Below, piece by piece: positions 1 through 6,512 of a DNA stretch of 8,759 nt (its first letter is position 1; the number at the start of each line of letters is the position of its first letter). Under the pieces are notes generated by a model. The model ran no database searches. It worked only from the letters and a program-made list of their open reading frames with translations, and was not told the DNA's origin. The stretch spans positions 1 through 8,759 of the forward strand of contig JAMPYA010000081.1 of NCBI GenBank assembly GCA_023700885.1, written 5' to 3'. The DNA comes from Flavobacteriaceae bacterium (lineage in GTDB: Bacteria; Bacteroidota; Bacteroidia; Flavobacteriales; Flavobacteriaceae). A program made the translations under genes and the position numbers.

Positions 1-581
1 GATATAATAGTATTATTTGTAAGTGTTGTTCCATTTTCGATATTGGAAATAGTTACTGTAGTGCCATTTTCAGTAGCAAAAATAGAGGCAAAATTTAATA
101 AACTGTTATCATTGTTCAAAGGGTTTAGCATAGCGCCTAATCTAAACACTTTGCCTAAGGCACTATTTCCTTTTGAAACGATTCCTCCTGCATGTGCATA
201 ACTTACAACACCTTGTTGATTAGCACTTCTTGCAGCAGTTACTCTTACACTAACATAAACCAAATCATCAGCTTCAATTATATAGCCTTTATTTTGGACA
301 ATACCGATATTAGTTTTGGGGGTAAACAATTGTGTATAAAGTCCGTTTCCAATAGAATAGGTATAAGGAGCATTATTTCTTACTGTACCATTAATTACAT
401 TACCACCAACTTCTATAATTCTAAAATTTACATTTGTTAAAGTTGGTGTTGATATGTATAAATATTGATCTTCAACAATATTATTTTGAGCTGTTATAGG
501 CGGTATATAATGCGTCTTGCTAAATTGCGCATAACCCAAAAATGGTAGTAGAAAAAGGAGTAAAATGAATACTCTTTTCAT
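1..581 (-). CDS. N-terminal part of a secreted T9SS type B-like surface protein (3' end outside window)
   Basis: Reading the minus strand from the ATG at 581 gives 193 residues with no stop before the window edge, so the gene is cut at its 3' end. Residues 1-18 form a classic signal peptide: MKR, a hydrophobic core (VFILLLFLLPFLG), then a YA|Q cleavage site. The mature part begins FSKTHYIPP and continues with QYLYISTP, VNFRIIEVGG, GYIIEADDLVYVSVRV and GGIVSKGNSALGKVFRLG. From memory, this matches the N-terminus of very large flavobacterial proteins annotated as 'T9SS type B sorting domain-containing' or gliding-motility-associated C-terminal domain proteins. Such proteins are exported by Sec and then by the type IX system, and are released or anchored at the cell surface. 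The C-terminal sorting domain cannot be seen, so the T9SS assignment rests on N-terminal resemblance only. Its function is unknown; adhesion or surface display is a guess. No convincing promoter box was found upstream. Confidence 0.8.
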   Translation of the reverse strand, partial: MKRVFILLLFLLPFLGYAQFSKTHYIPPITAQNNIVEDQYLYISTPTLTNVNFRIIEVGGNVINGTVRNNAPYTYSIGNGLYTQLFTPKTNIGIVQNKGYIIEADDLVYVSVRVTAARSANQQGVVSYAHAGGIVSKGNSALGKVFRLGAMLNPLNNDNSLLNFASIFATENGTTVTISNIENGTTLTNNTII

Positions 582-630
582 AGAGGGAAAAAGTTAATAA
601 GTTTGGTGGGCTAATTTAAAATAAAATGTT

Positions 631-655
631 AAATAATAGCTAATTGCTACTATTT
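631..655 (-). other. Hairpin with 10-bp stem and 5-nt loop upstream of the secreted-protein gene
   Basis: The left arm AAATAATAGC (631-640) and right arm GCTACTATTT (646-655) are inverted copies around the loop TAATT, with one mismatch. In RNA made from the minus strand, that mismatch becomes a G-U wobble, so all ten pairs form. On that strand the hairpin is followed by a T-rich stretch (AACATTTTATTTTAAA). It ends 50 bases before the ATG at 581. It could be a weak terminator for the upstream exporter operon, a leader structure, or an operator. The stem is A/T-rich and no choice can be made from sequence alone. Confidence 0.4.
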
Positions 656-669
656 AAATAACATATAAT

Positions 670-879
670 AACTCGTTGAGTGTAATTAGTTTTAGATTTT
701 GATTTTTCGTCAGTGAGTGATTTTCGATAGAAAATTGTATCGAGAATAGAAAAATTATTGTTAAAAACGGTTCTCGATACAAGTTACTTTGAGTAGCGAA
801 GCGTACCGAGAAGTTTTGTTCCGTTTTATTTCACAAAAAGCACTCGACTGACGTTTTTAATAATTGCACCCAACGAGTT
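670..879. repeat. 210-bp nested palindromic intergenic element
   Basis: The ends are 19-bp inverted repeats with two mismatches: AACTCGTTGAGTGTAATTA (670-688) against the reverse complement of TAATTGCACCCAACGAGTT (861-879). Inside these, CGTCAGTGAGTG (708-719) is inverted as CACTCGACTGACG (841-853) with one extra base. Further in, TTGTATCGAGAA (735-746) is inverted perfectly as TTCTCGATACAA (771-782). A TTCTCGATAC-like arm occurs four times in alternating orientation (721-729, 738-746, 771-780, 803-812). The centre-right part (783-812) is less A/T-rich than its surroundings and reads GAGTAGCGAAGCGTACCGAG. No coding potential, clear target-site duplication or transposase is visible. I infer a non-autonomous REP- or MITE-like dispersed repeat. 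It lies 20 bp beyond the ABC permease stop and could also help end transcription there. Confidence 0.65.
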
Positions 880-899
880 AAAATAATATAAAGTAAATT

Positions 900-1727
900 T
901 TACAAATCTCTTTTTTTGAGAATCCAATAAGAAAGGTAGATAAAAATAGAAGTCCAAAGTAACACAATGAAAATATCTGTCATATGAACTGAAAAATCTT
1001 TTGTTAAATCTTCACCAACTTGTTTGGCAACTGTTTTTACGGCATTCAATTTTGTGAATGGTTCTTTGATGAGGTTGCTCATAGCAGTTAATGGGAAATA
1101 CTGCATAATAGATTCATAATCTAACTTAAATTTCCATCGGAGTAAACCTGTTAAAATAGATTCACCAACAGACCAAATAATTATAAATCCGACTGCAAAA
1201 GCAGAGCGTTTAATAAGAATTCCTATAAATAAACCAAAACTAAAGAATCCAACTAATTTAATGAAATATGCAAACAGGTATGCTAAATCAGAAAAAATAA
1301 TGGAGATTTCGTTAAAATCAGAATAAAATAATCCTAGAATTATGGAGACAAAAAACACGAAAATTGTAGAAACCAATGCAAAAAGAACCACCGTATAAAA
1401 CTTGGACAAAATAAATTCTTTTTTACTTAATCCATCAATTAAATTTTGTTTTAAGGTAACATAACTGTACTCATTAGACATCATTGAAACGATTACTAAC
1501 AGTAAAAAGAATTTTAAAATAGCTGCTATATAAGTGTTGAAATGCCAAATAAAAGGAAAATTAAAAATACCTTGTTCTGCTAGATGAAACTTTACCGGAC
1601 CAATATCAAACTTAATTGCGGCAATTAATGCAATAGAAGTTAACAATAAAAAATACGCAACAATTAACAATAGACTTGCCCGATGATGTCGAATTTTAAA
1701 AAGTTCTATGGATATCAATCGGAACAT
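900..1727 (-). CDS. ABC-2 type transporter permease subunit
   Basis: This 275-residue protein is predicted to be the membrane-spanning half of an ABC exporter. Hydrophobic segments at about residues 17-38, 64-84, 112-135, 148-172, 175-196 and 251-271 give six helices, the usual plan of the ABC-2 permease family. Between helices 2 and 3 lies a stretch NEYSYVTLKQNLIDGLSKKE, which resembles the coupling region of this family (NE-[FY]-x-x-x-T-x-x-x-NL-x-x-G-x-S-[KR]-x-E). There is no signal peptide. The gene starts 1 bp after the stop of the ATPase gene, so the two are almost certainly co-transcribed and translationally linked, and the products should form a 2+2 complex in the inner membrane. The substrate is unknown. 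Related BcrAB/NatAB-type systems export peptide antibiotics, ions or other compounds, and nothing here decides between them. Confidence 0.85.
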   Translation of the reverse strand: MFRLISIELFKIRHHRASLLLIVAYFLLLTSIALIAAIKFDIGPVKFHLAEQGIFNFPFIWHFNTYIAAILKFFLLLVIVSMMSNEYSYVTLKQNLIDGLSKKEFILSKFYTVVLFALVSTIFVFFVSIILGLFYSDFNEISIIFSDLAYLFAYFIKLVGFFSFGLFIGILIKRSAFAVGFIIIWSVGESILTGLLRWKFKLDYESIMQYFPLTAMSNLIKEPFTKLNAVKTVAKQVGEDLTKDFSVHMTDIFIVLLWTSIFIYLSYWILKKRDL

Positions 1728-1728
1728 A

Positions 1729-2628
1729 TTAATGATTGTTAGTTATTTTTAAAAATTGCTCTTCCAAACTAGGTTTTCTCATTAAAAGATGAGAAACAAC
1801 AATTTGATGTTGAAATAAATGTTGATTCAATGTTTCTCCAGAAATATCTTTACTCAAATAAATGAGGAAGTTTTCGTTTTCAAAATTAATTTTAGAAATA
1901 CCGTCTAAATTATTTAAAGTAGTTATCATTTTTTCTAAATCAGTGTTGGCTTTTACTTCAAAATAGCCGTGAGAAAAGAAAATTTCATCAACTTTTCCGT
2001 CATAAAGTTTATTGCCATTTTGTAATACGATAACATGTGAGCATACTTTTTCAACCTCATCTAATAAGTGAGATGCTAGTAAAACGGTAGTTTCTGTTTT
2101 TCCAATTTGCTGAATAAGATGTCGGATTTCGTGTATTCCCTGCGGATCTAAACCATTCGTTGGTTCGTCTAAAATTAACACTTCCGGATTGTTTAACAAT
2201 GCTGATGCAATGGCTAAACGCTGTTTCATTCCTAAAGAAAAAGTTGAAAATTTGCTGTTTTTACGGTCGTAAAGATTAACTAATTTTAGTTTTTCATCTA
2301 TTGTTGAGGTTGAGATATTTTTGATTTTACAGACCAATTTAAGATTTTGAACTGCAGTCATATAAGGATAGAAATTGGGGCGTTCTATAATAGCTCCAAC
2401 TTTTCTGAGTGCTTCATGTGTAGTTAAAGTTCCATCAAACCAGGAAAAATCTCCAGAAGTTTTATTGACAACGTTTAATAGGATTCCAAGTGTAGTTGAT
2501 TTTCCACTACCGTTCGGACCTAAAATTCCATAAACATAACCCTTTTGAATGTTAAATGACAGTTTGTTAACGGCCACTAAACTTCCATATTTTTTAGTAA
2601 TATTATTGAGTTGTATAATATTTTCCAA
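1729..2628 (-). CDS. ABC transporter ATP-binding protein (BcrA/NatA-like), TTG start
   Basis: This 299-residue ATPase has every expected nucleotide-binding motif: Walker A GPNGSGKST (37-45), signature FSLGMKQR (130-137), Walker B LILDEP (151-156), D-loop GLD (159-161) and H-loop His187. The Q-loop position reads GAIIERPNFYPY with Glu82 in place of Gln, as commonly seen in the bacitracin/lantibiotic-type exporter ATPases. After about residue 220 a family-typical C-terminal extension follows, ending in PSLEEQFLKIT. The start is TTG at 2628. The codon immediately upstream is an in-frame TAG, the second residue already begins the conserved beta-strand (ENIIQLNNITKKYG), and the next Met is residue 90, so no ATG start is possible without losing Walker A. 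The TTG start probably lowers expression. The gene lies 53 bp downstream of the pRiA4b ORF-3-like gene and 1 bp upstream of its permease. Confidence 0.92.
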   Translation of the reverse strand: MENIIQLNNITKKYGSLVAVNKLSFNIQKGYVYGILGPNGSGKSTTLGILLNVVNKTSGDFSWFDGTLTTHEALRKVGAIIERPNFYPYMTAVQNLKLVCKIKNISTSTIDEKLKLVNLYDRKNSKFSTFSLGMKQRLAIASALLNNPEVLILDEPTNGLDPQGIHEIRHLIQQIGKTETTVLLASHLLDEVEKVCSHVIVLQNGNKLYDGKVDEIFFSHGYFEVKANTDLEKMITTLNNLDGISKINFENENFLIYLSKDISGETLNQHLFQHQIVVSHLLMRKPSLEEQFLKITNNH

Positions 2629-2635
2629 CTAGTTG
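2626..2635. other. Perfect 10-bp palindrome over the ATPase start codon
   Basis: CAACTAGTTG equals its own reverse complement. On the minus strand it spans the in-frame TAG stop and the TTG initiation codon of the ABC ATPase gene. It could be a protein-binding site, but a palindrome of this length arises by chance about once per kilobase, so the case is weak. Confidence 0.2.
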
Positions 2636-2681
2636 ACTTTATTGGTAAACGATTGTTATTAAAAATTGTTACAAATGAACT

Positions 2682-3221
2682 TTAATAATCATCTTCATCA
2701 TAATAATTATCAGAGCCAAATTCATCATCAAACTCGTCATCATTGTCTTCATCAAATTCATCGTCGCCATTATTTATAAAGCCAAAGTCATCTTCAATTT
2801 TTTTAGATTCTGATTTAAATTCTTTAGTTGGAGCTTTCTTAGGAACTTTCCCTACAGAGGCAACAAGGGTTGGTGTTTCGTTAAATTCTAAATGAACAGC
2901 AATTTCAATTAATTCTACAAAAAAAGTCCACATCTCTAAAAAGTCATAAACATAAATAAGTTTATCACCTTTTTCAGTAAGAATTTTATTCAGTACACAT
3001 GTTTTCATAGAAGGTTGCTCATCTTCCATTTCAAAAAGAGGAATTTCATCTCCTTGATTCCATTTATTGTCAGATTTATAAAACGATGCCATTTCATGAC
3101 CGTTAAAACCAAATGCTTTTGTAATAGCAAAATGCAGTTGTTCTAAACTTGAATTTCCATCTATTAAGATATCTCTTAAAACATCTTCTTTTACATCGAG
3201 AATTACACGAATTTTAAACAT
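2682..3221 (-). CDS. Plasmid pRiA4b ORF-3 family protein with acidic C-terminal tail
   Basis: The 179-residue product resembles the PRiA4_ORF3 family (Pfam PF07929). It has an N-terminal beta-strand FKIRVILD, then SSLEQLHFAITKAFGFNGHEMASFY (about 24-48), where family members typically carry L-x-x-LH-x-x-I-x-x-aF-x-x-x-x-H. Further on it has a YVYDFLEMWTFFVELIEI block (90-107) in place of the common YxYDFGDxWxHxI. From residue 143 the tail is strongly acidic, with 20 of 37 residues Asp or Glu, including three DDEF units. The biochemical role of the family is unknown. I chose Met24 of the longest frame (ATG at 3221) because homology begins exactly there and a promoter-like TAnnTTTG box (3243-3250) lies inside the longer version; the longer frame would begin at 3290. 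It is first in the minus-strand cluster with the exporter genes, 53 bp upstream, so co-transcription is possible. A functional link to transport is unproven. Confidence 0.8.
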   Translation of the reverse strand: MFKIRVILDVKEDVLRDILIDGNSSLEQLHFAITKAFGFNGHEMASFYKSDNKWNQGDEIPLFEMEDEQPSMKTCVLNKILTEKGDKLIYVYDFLEMWTFFVELIEIAVHLEFNETPTLVASVGKVPKKAPTKEFKSESKKIEDDFGFINNGDDEFDEDNDDEFDDEFGSDNYYDEDDY

Positions 3222-3237
3222 ACTTTTCTTTTTAATA

Positions 3238-3250
3238 CGATACAAAAATA
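3238..3250 (-). promoter_or_regulatory. Putative -7 box for the pRiA4b ORF-3-like gene
   Basis: On the minus strand the sequence reads TATTTTTGTATCG. Its first eight bases fit the Bacteroidota -7 consensus TAnnTTTG. The box ends 21 bases before the ATG at 3221, which would give a short leader. No TTG was found at the usual upstream spacing, so the -33 element is missing or weak. The box supports the downstream start for this gene. Confidence 0.4.
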
Positions 3251-3271
3251 AGATATAATCTTTAAAAGTAT

Positions 3272-3280
3272 TACATTTAC
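3272..3280 (+). promoter_or_regulatory. Possible -7 box for the menaquinone operon
   Basis: TACATTTAC resembles TAnnTTTG except that the last consensus base is A. It ends 22 bases before the ATG at 3302, nearly the same spacing as the divergent box for the minus-strand gene. The 80-bp divergent gap must hold a plus-strand promoter because nothing transcribes into this operon from upstream. No TTG lies at the expected distance, so this is the best candidate rather than a firm call. Confidence 0.25.
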
Positions 3281-3301
3281 CAGCAAACAATTTTTTTTAA
3301 A

Positions 3302-3718
3302 ATGGATAAAAAATATACACTTGATTTTTTAAATTCTCTATCCAAAAATACCCTAATGGAAACGCTGGAAATTAAATTTACAGATTTAGGCGATGATTAT
3401 TTAACAGCTACAATGCCTGTAAATTCAAAAGTTTATCAGCCAATGGGAATTTTACATGGTGGGGCAACAGTTGCATTAGCCGAAAGTGTTGGAAGCTCAG
3501 CATCACACCTATTTGTTGATACTGATAAATTTATTGTGAAAGGAATTGAGATTGCTGCAAATCATTTAAAAAGTATAAGTGACGGAATTATTACAGCAAC
3601 AGCAAAAATGATTCATAAAGGTAGAACTACTCATCTTTGGGAAATTAGAATTGTTGATGAAGAAAATAATTTAATTTCGATTTGTAAATTAACGAACATT
3701 ATTCTTGAAAGAAAATAA
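3302..3718 (+). CDS. menI: Hot-dog acyl-CoA thioesterase, probably DHNA-CoA hydrolase (MenI/YdiI type)
   Basis: The 138-residue protein has the length and fold signature of PaaI/YdiI-type hot-dog thioesterases. The block QPMGILHGGATVALAES (46-62) carries the expected active-site set: Gln46, His52 with the following Gly-Gly, and Glu61. These correspond in spacing to Gln48, His54 and Glu63 of E. coli YdiI (MenI), which hydrolyses 1,4-dihydroxy-2-naphthoyl-CoA to DHNA and CoA. The family as a whole is promiscuous, so sequence alone would support only 'acyl-CoA thioesterase'. The position as first gene of an operon with menF, menD and menB is what makes DHNA-CoA the likely substrate. It is cytosolic and should act as a homotetramer, as is usual in the family. 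The stop lies 3 bp before the next gene's ATG. An alternative role in clearing other CoA esters cannot be excluded. Confidence 0.82.
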   Translation: MDKKYTLDFLNSLSKNTLMETLEIKFTDLGDDYLTATMPVNSKVYQPMGILHGGATVALAESVGSSASHLFVDTDKFIVKGIEIAANHLKSISDGIITATAKMIHKGRTTHLWEIRIVDEENNLISICKLTNIILERK

Positions 3719-3721
3719 TTG

Positions 3722-4786
3722 ATGAATCTAACTTTAACTGATTTTTTTAATAAAATTGAAACTGCTTTTGATAAAAGACAAGCTTTTGTTGTTTACAAAA
3801 AGCCGAATCAAATAGAAATAAATGCACAAATTCAATTAAATAATGATTTAATTTCAAAAGTTGATTTTGAAGAATCCGGTTTTATTTTTGCTCCTTTCAA
3901 TAATGAAAATCAAACTATTTTTTTTTCGATAATAAATGCTGAAATTTTTAAAAGTGATTATTCAGAACTTGATGCAAACAAAATTATACCAGCAATAAAT
4001 GTCATAAATAAAACACCAAATAAAGATTTTCATTTAAAGTTGGTAGCAAAAGCCATTGAAAAAATACATTTAAATAATTTTGAAAAAGTTGTTATTTCTA
4101 GAAAAGAAGCTATAGCAGTATCTCAATTTAATTTAAGAAAAACATATATAACCTTAATGCAAAAATACCCATCAGCAATGGTTTATTGTTGGTTTCATCC
4201 TGAAATTGGATTGTGGATGGGAGCAACCCCAGAATTGTTATGTAAAATACATAAAAATCATTTTTCAACAGTGGCGCTTGCAGGAACAAAGGCAGTTCAT
4301 GAAAATGAAAATTTAATTTGGTCTTCTAAAGAAGAAAACGAACAGCAGTTAGTCACTGAATTTATTCTAGACGAATTAAAATTTGAAATTCAAAACTTAA
4401 AAATATCAGCGCCTTATTCAGTAAAAGCAGGTCATTTATGGCATATAAAAACTGATATTGATGGAGAAATTCCTGAGAATATTTCCATTAAAAAAATAAT
4501 TCAAAAATTACATCCTACACCGGCAGTTTGCGGACTACCAAAAGAGAATGCTAAAGATTTTATACTAAAAAATGAAAATTATAATCGTGAATTTTACACG
4601 GGATATTTAGGCGAAATCAATTTAAATAAAACTACAGAATTATTTGTAAATCTGCGTTGTATGAAAATTGAAGACCAAAATATTTCAATTTTTGTGGGTG
4701 GCGGAATTACTAAAGATAGCATTCCTGAAAATGAATGGGAAGAAACAGTTGCTAAAACTAAAACTATGAAATCCTGTTTTTATTAA
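3722..4786 (+). CDS. menF: Isochorismate synthase (chorismate-binding family)
   Basis: The product (354 residues from the ATG at 3722) converts chorismate to isochorismate, the first committed step to menaquinone. The C-terminal two thirds is a chorismate-binding domain: EKVVISRKE (121-129) with the expected base Lys122, GATPELL (167-173) with Glu171, LAGTK (186-190), the conserved HPTPAVCGLP (264-273), REFYTGYLGEI (289-299), then LFVNLRCM (307-314) and FVGGGIT (324-330). The Lys of aminodeoxychorismate synthase (PIKGT) is replaced by Ala in ALAGT, which favours isochorismate synthase. With menD next door, a siderophore or salicylate enzyme is unlikely. The protein is shorter than E. coli MenF (about 430 residues), with a reduced N-terminal region. 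The frame can be extended one codon to a TTG at 3719, but the ATG is the simpler start. It lies 3 bp after menI and 40 bp before menD. Mg2+-dependent, cytosolic. Confidence 0.92.
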   Translation: MNLTLTDFFNKIETAFDKRQAFVVYKKPNQIEINAQIQLNNDLISKVDFEESGFIFAPFNNENQTIFFSIINAEIFKSDYSELDANKIIPAINVINKTPNKDFHLKLVAKAIEKIHLNNFEKVVISRKEAIAVSQFNLRKTYITLMQKYPSAMVYCWFHPEIGLWMGATPELLCKIHKNHFSTVALAGTKAVHENENLIWSSKEENEQQLVTEFILDELKFEIQNLKISAPYSVKAGHLWHIKTDIDGEIPENISIKKIIQKLHPTPAVCGLPKENAKDFILKNENYNREFYTGYLGEINLNKTTELFVNLRCMKIEDQNISIFVGGGITKDSIPENEWEETVAKTKTMKSCFY

Positions 4787-4806
4787 AAGATTTAAAATTG
4801 AAAAAG

Positions 4807-4819
4807 TACATTTGTATCG
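4807..4819 (+). promoter_or_regulatory. Possible internal -7 box before menD
   Basis: TACATTTGTATCG fits TAnnTTTG exactly and is followed by TATCG, as at the box upstream of the minus-strand pRiA4b ORF-3-like gene. It lies in the 40-bp menF-menD gap, with the -7 match ending 12 bases before the menD ATG, so transcription from it would give a nearly leaderless mRNA. The only nearby TTG (4798-4800) is too close to serve as the -33 element. It may be a secondary promoter or chance. Confidence 0.3.
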
Positions 4820-4826
4820 AAAATAA

Positions 4827-6512
4827 ATGAAAATGCTACAATTTCCTAAAAATGAATTAGCGCAATTGGTTATAATAGCTTGTGAACATTACGAGGTTGA
4901 AACCGTTGTAATATCACCAGGTTCGCGTAATGCAGCGTTGATTATCGGATTTGTAAATCATCCAAATATTCAAACATTGAGTATTGTAGATGAGCGTAGT
5001 GCTGCTTTTTTTGCTTTGGGAATTGCACAGCAAACCCGAAAACCTGTTGCAATTGTTTGTACTTCAGGCTCTGCTTTATTGAATTATTATCCAGCAGTTG
5101 CTGAGGCTTTTTACAGTCAGATTCCGTTGATAGTAATTTCAGCGGACAGACCAAAAAATATGATTGATATTGGTGACGGACAAACCATTAGGCAAGAAAA
5201 TGTGTTGGCAAATCATACTTTATTCAATGCTAATTTAAAAGAAGGAAGTGCGTTTTTGTCTTTTAATAAATCAACTTTAGAAAATGCTTTTCAATTTGCT
5301 TTGAACCAAAATGGTCCGATTCATATCAATGTACCTTTTTCTGATCCTTTATATGATTTAACCCCTAAAATGGAGTCTTTTAATTTTGAGAAAATCTTAA
5401 AAGACGAGAATTTATGGCAAGATGAAACGCCTTTAGATGTGGAAGAATTACAACAATTTGCCAATATTTGGAATGGTTCTGAGAAGAAAATGGTTTTGCT
5501 TGGCGCCTATTTTTCAAATGAATTAATTGAAAAACAACTGGAACATTTAACCAAAGATCCTTCAGTAATAGTGCTAACTGAAGTTTCTTCAAATACTTCG
5601 AATGCTAAATTCATCAATAATATAGATAAAGTGATATTTCCATTAACTGATGAAGTTTTTGAAAAGTTGAAACCTGAAATTTTATTAACTTTTGGTGGAA
5701 TGGTGGTTTCTAAAAGAATTAAAGAATTTTTGAGAACATATCAACCTAAACATCATTGGCATATCAGCAAAACAACTGCGCCAGATACTTATTTTTGTCT
5801 AAATCAACATTTTAAAATATCTCCTGAATTATTTTTCAGTCAGTTTTTTTTCCTTACAAAAACTAAAGAAAGTAATTTTCAAAATGATTGGTTAAGACTA
5901 AAAGAACTCAGAGTAAAGTCGCATAATGAATTTTTAAATAAATGTGAATTCTCTGATATAAAAGTTTTTGAAGTTGTTTTAAATTCTTTACCAGATAATA
6001 GTCAGTTACAACTATCAAACAGTTCAGTAATACGTTATGCTCAGTTATTTGATGTAAATCCAACCGTAAAAGTTTTTTGTAACAGAGGAACAAGTGGTAT
6101 TGATGGCTCTACAAGTACAGCCATAGGAGCCGCTTTTGCTTATGAAAATCAAACGGTTTTTATAACGGGTGATATCAGTTTCTTTTATGATCAAACAGCT
6201 TTGTGGAATCAATACATTCCGCAAAATTTCAGAATTATATTGATTAATAATCAAGGAGGAGGAATATTTAGATTTTTACCTGGACCTAGCACTACCAATG
6301 TGTTAGATTATTTTGAAACACCACATGCTTTAACAGCAGAACATTTGTGTAAAATGTATGGATTTGAATATCAAAAAGCACAAAATGAATCAGCATTAAA
6401 CAATTGTTTAAAAGATTTTTATGCTGATTCAAATCAACCAAAATTATTAGAAATCATTACGCCAAGAACACAAAATGACGTAATTTTAAAATCATATTTT
6501 AAATCACTTTAA
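4827..6512 (+). CDS. menD: 2-succinyl-5-enolpyruvyl-6-hydroxy-3-cyclohexene-1-carboxylate synthase (MenD)
   Basis: MenD is a thiamine-diphosphate enzyme that joins 2-oxoglutarate (after decarboxylation) to isochorismate, giving SEPHCHC. The 561-residue length is normal. In the N-terminal PYR domain, VISPGSRNAAL (28-38) supplies the substrate-binding Ser-Arg pair, DERSAAFFALG (55-65) contains the cofactor-activating Glu56, and ISADRP (104-109) with GDGQTIRQ (116-123) supply Arg108 and Gln119. The middle domain holds the conserved basic pair Lys296-Arg297. In the PP domain, SSVIR (399-403), CNRGTSGIDGS (418-428) and the ThDP/Mg2+ motif GDISFFYD (448-455) leading to NNQGGGIF (474-481) are all present. 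No key residue appears to be missing. A second ATG lies two codons in (4833), and either could be the real start. The stop codon is directly followed by the ATG of the next gene. Cytosolic; works immediately after MenF. Confidence 0.96.
   Translation: MKMLQFPKNELAQLVIIACEHYEVETVVISPGSRNAALIIGFVNHPNIQTLSIVDERSAAFFALGIAQQTRKPVAIVCTSGSALLNYYPAVAEAFYSQIPLIVISADRPKNMIDIGDGQTIRQENVLANHTLFNANLKEGSAFLSFNKSTLENAFQFALNQNGPIHINVPFSDPLYDLTPKMESFNFEKILKDENLWQDETPLDVEELQQFANIWNGSEKKMVLLGAYFSNELIEKQLEHLTKDPSVIVLTEVSSNTSNAKFINNIDKVIFPLTDEVFEKLKPEILLTFGGMVVSKRIKEFLRTYQPKHHWHISKTTAPDTYFCLNQHFKISPELFFSQFFFLTKTKESNFQNDWLRLKELRVKSHNEFLNKCEFSDIKVFEVVLNSLPDNSQLQLSNSSVIRYAQLFDVNPTVKVFCNRGTSGIDGSTSTAIGAAFAYENQTVFITGDISFFYDQTALWNQYIPQNFRIILINNQGGGIFRFLPGPSTTNVLDYFETPHALTAEHLCKMYGFEYQKAQNESALNNCLKDFYADSNQPKLLEIITPRTQNDVILKSYFKSL

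Larger units (their letters stand above)
582..899. other. 318-bp gene-free interval filled by inverted repeats
   Basis: No reading frame on either strand looks like a gene here. The interval lies between the 3' end of the ABC permease gene (900) and the start of the secreted-protein gene (581), both on the minus strand. It should therefore hold the 3' end of the exporter transcript and the promoter of the secreted-protein gene. It contains a 25-bp hairpin (631-655) and a 210-bp nested palindromic element (670-879), described separately. The rest is A/T-rich, and I could not pick out a TTG/TAnnTTTG promoter pair for the secreted-protein gene with confidence. Confidence 0.7.

Noticed and set aside
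192..440. An 82-codon open frame on the plus strand opposite the secreted-protein gene.
   Set aside because: The opposite strand encodes a signal peptide and family-typical motifs without interruption. The plus-strand peptide is Ile/Ser/Asn-rich low-complexity sequence with no recognisable family.
582..899. Possible CRISPR array or tRNA gene in the repeat-rich interval.
   Set aside because: The repeats are inverted and nested, not regularly spaced direct repeats, and no cloverleaf or CCA-like end is visible.
2626..2635. The palindrome CAACTAGTTG as a confirmed operator.
   Set aside because: Its length is within chance expectation and no second copy was seen in the exporter promoter region; kept only as a low-confidence site.
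2682..3290. The longer 202-residue version of the pRiA4b ORF-3-like protein.
   Set aside because: The extra 23 residues show no family similarity, reach to within 11 bp of the divergent menI ATG, and cover the promoter-like box at 3243-3250.
3719..3724. TTG at 3719 as the menF start.
   Set aside because: An ATG follows directly at 3722; using TTG would only add one extra Met.
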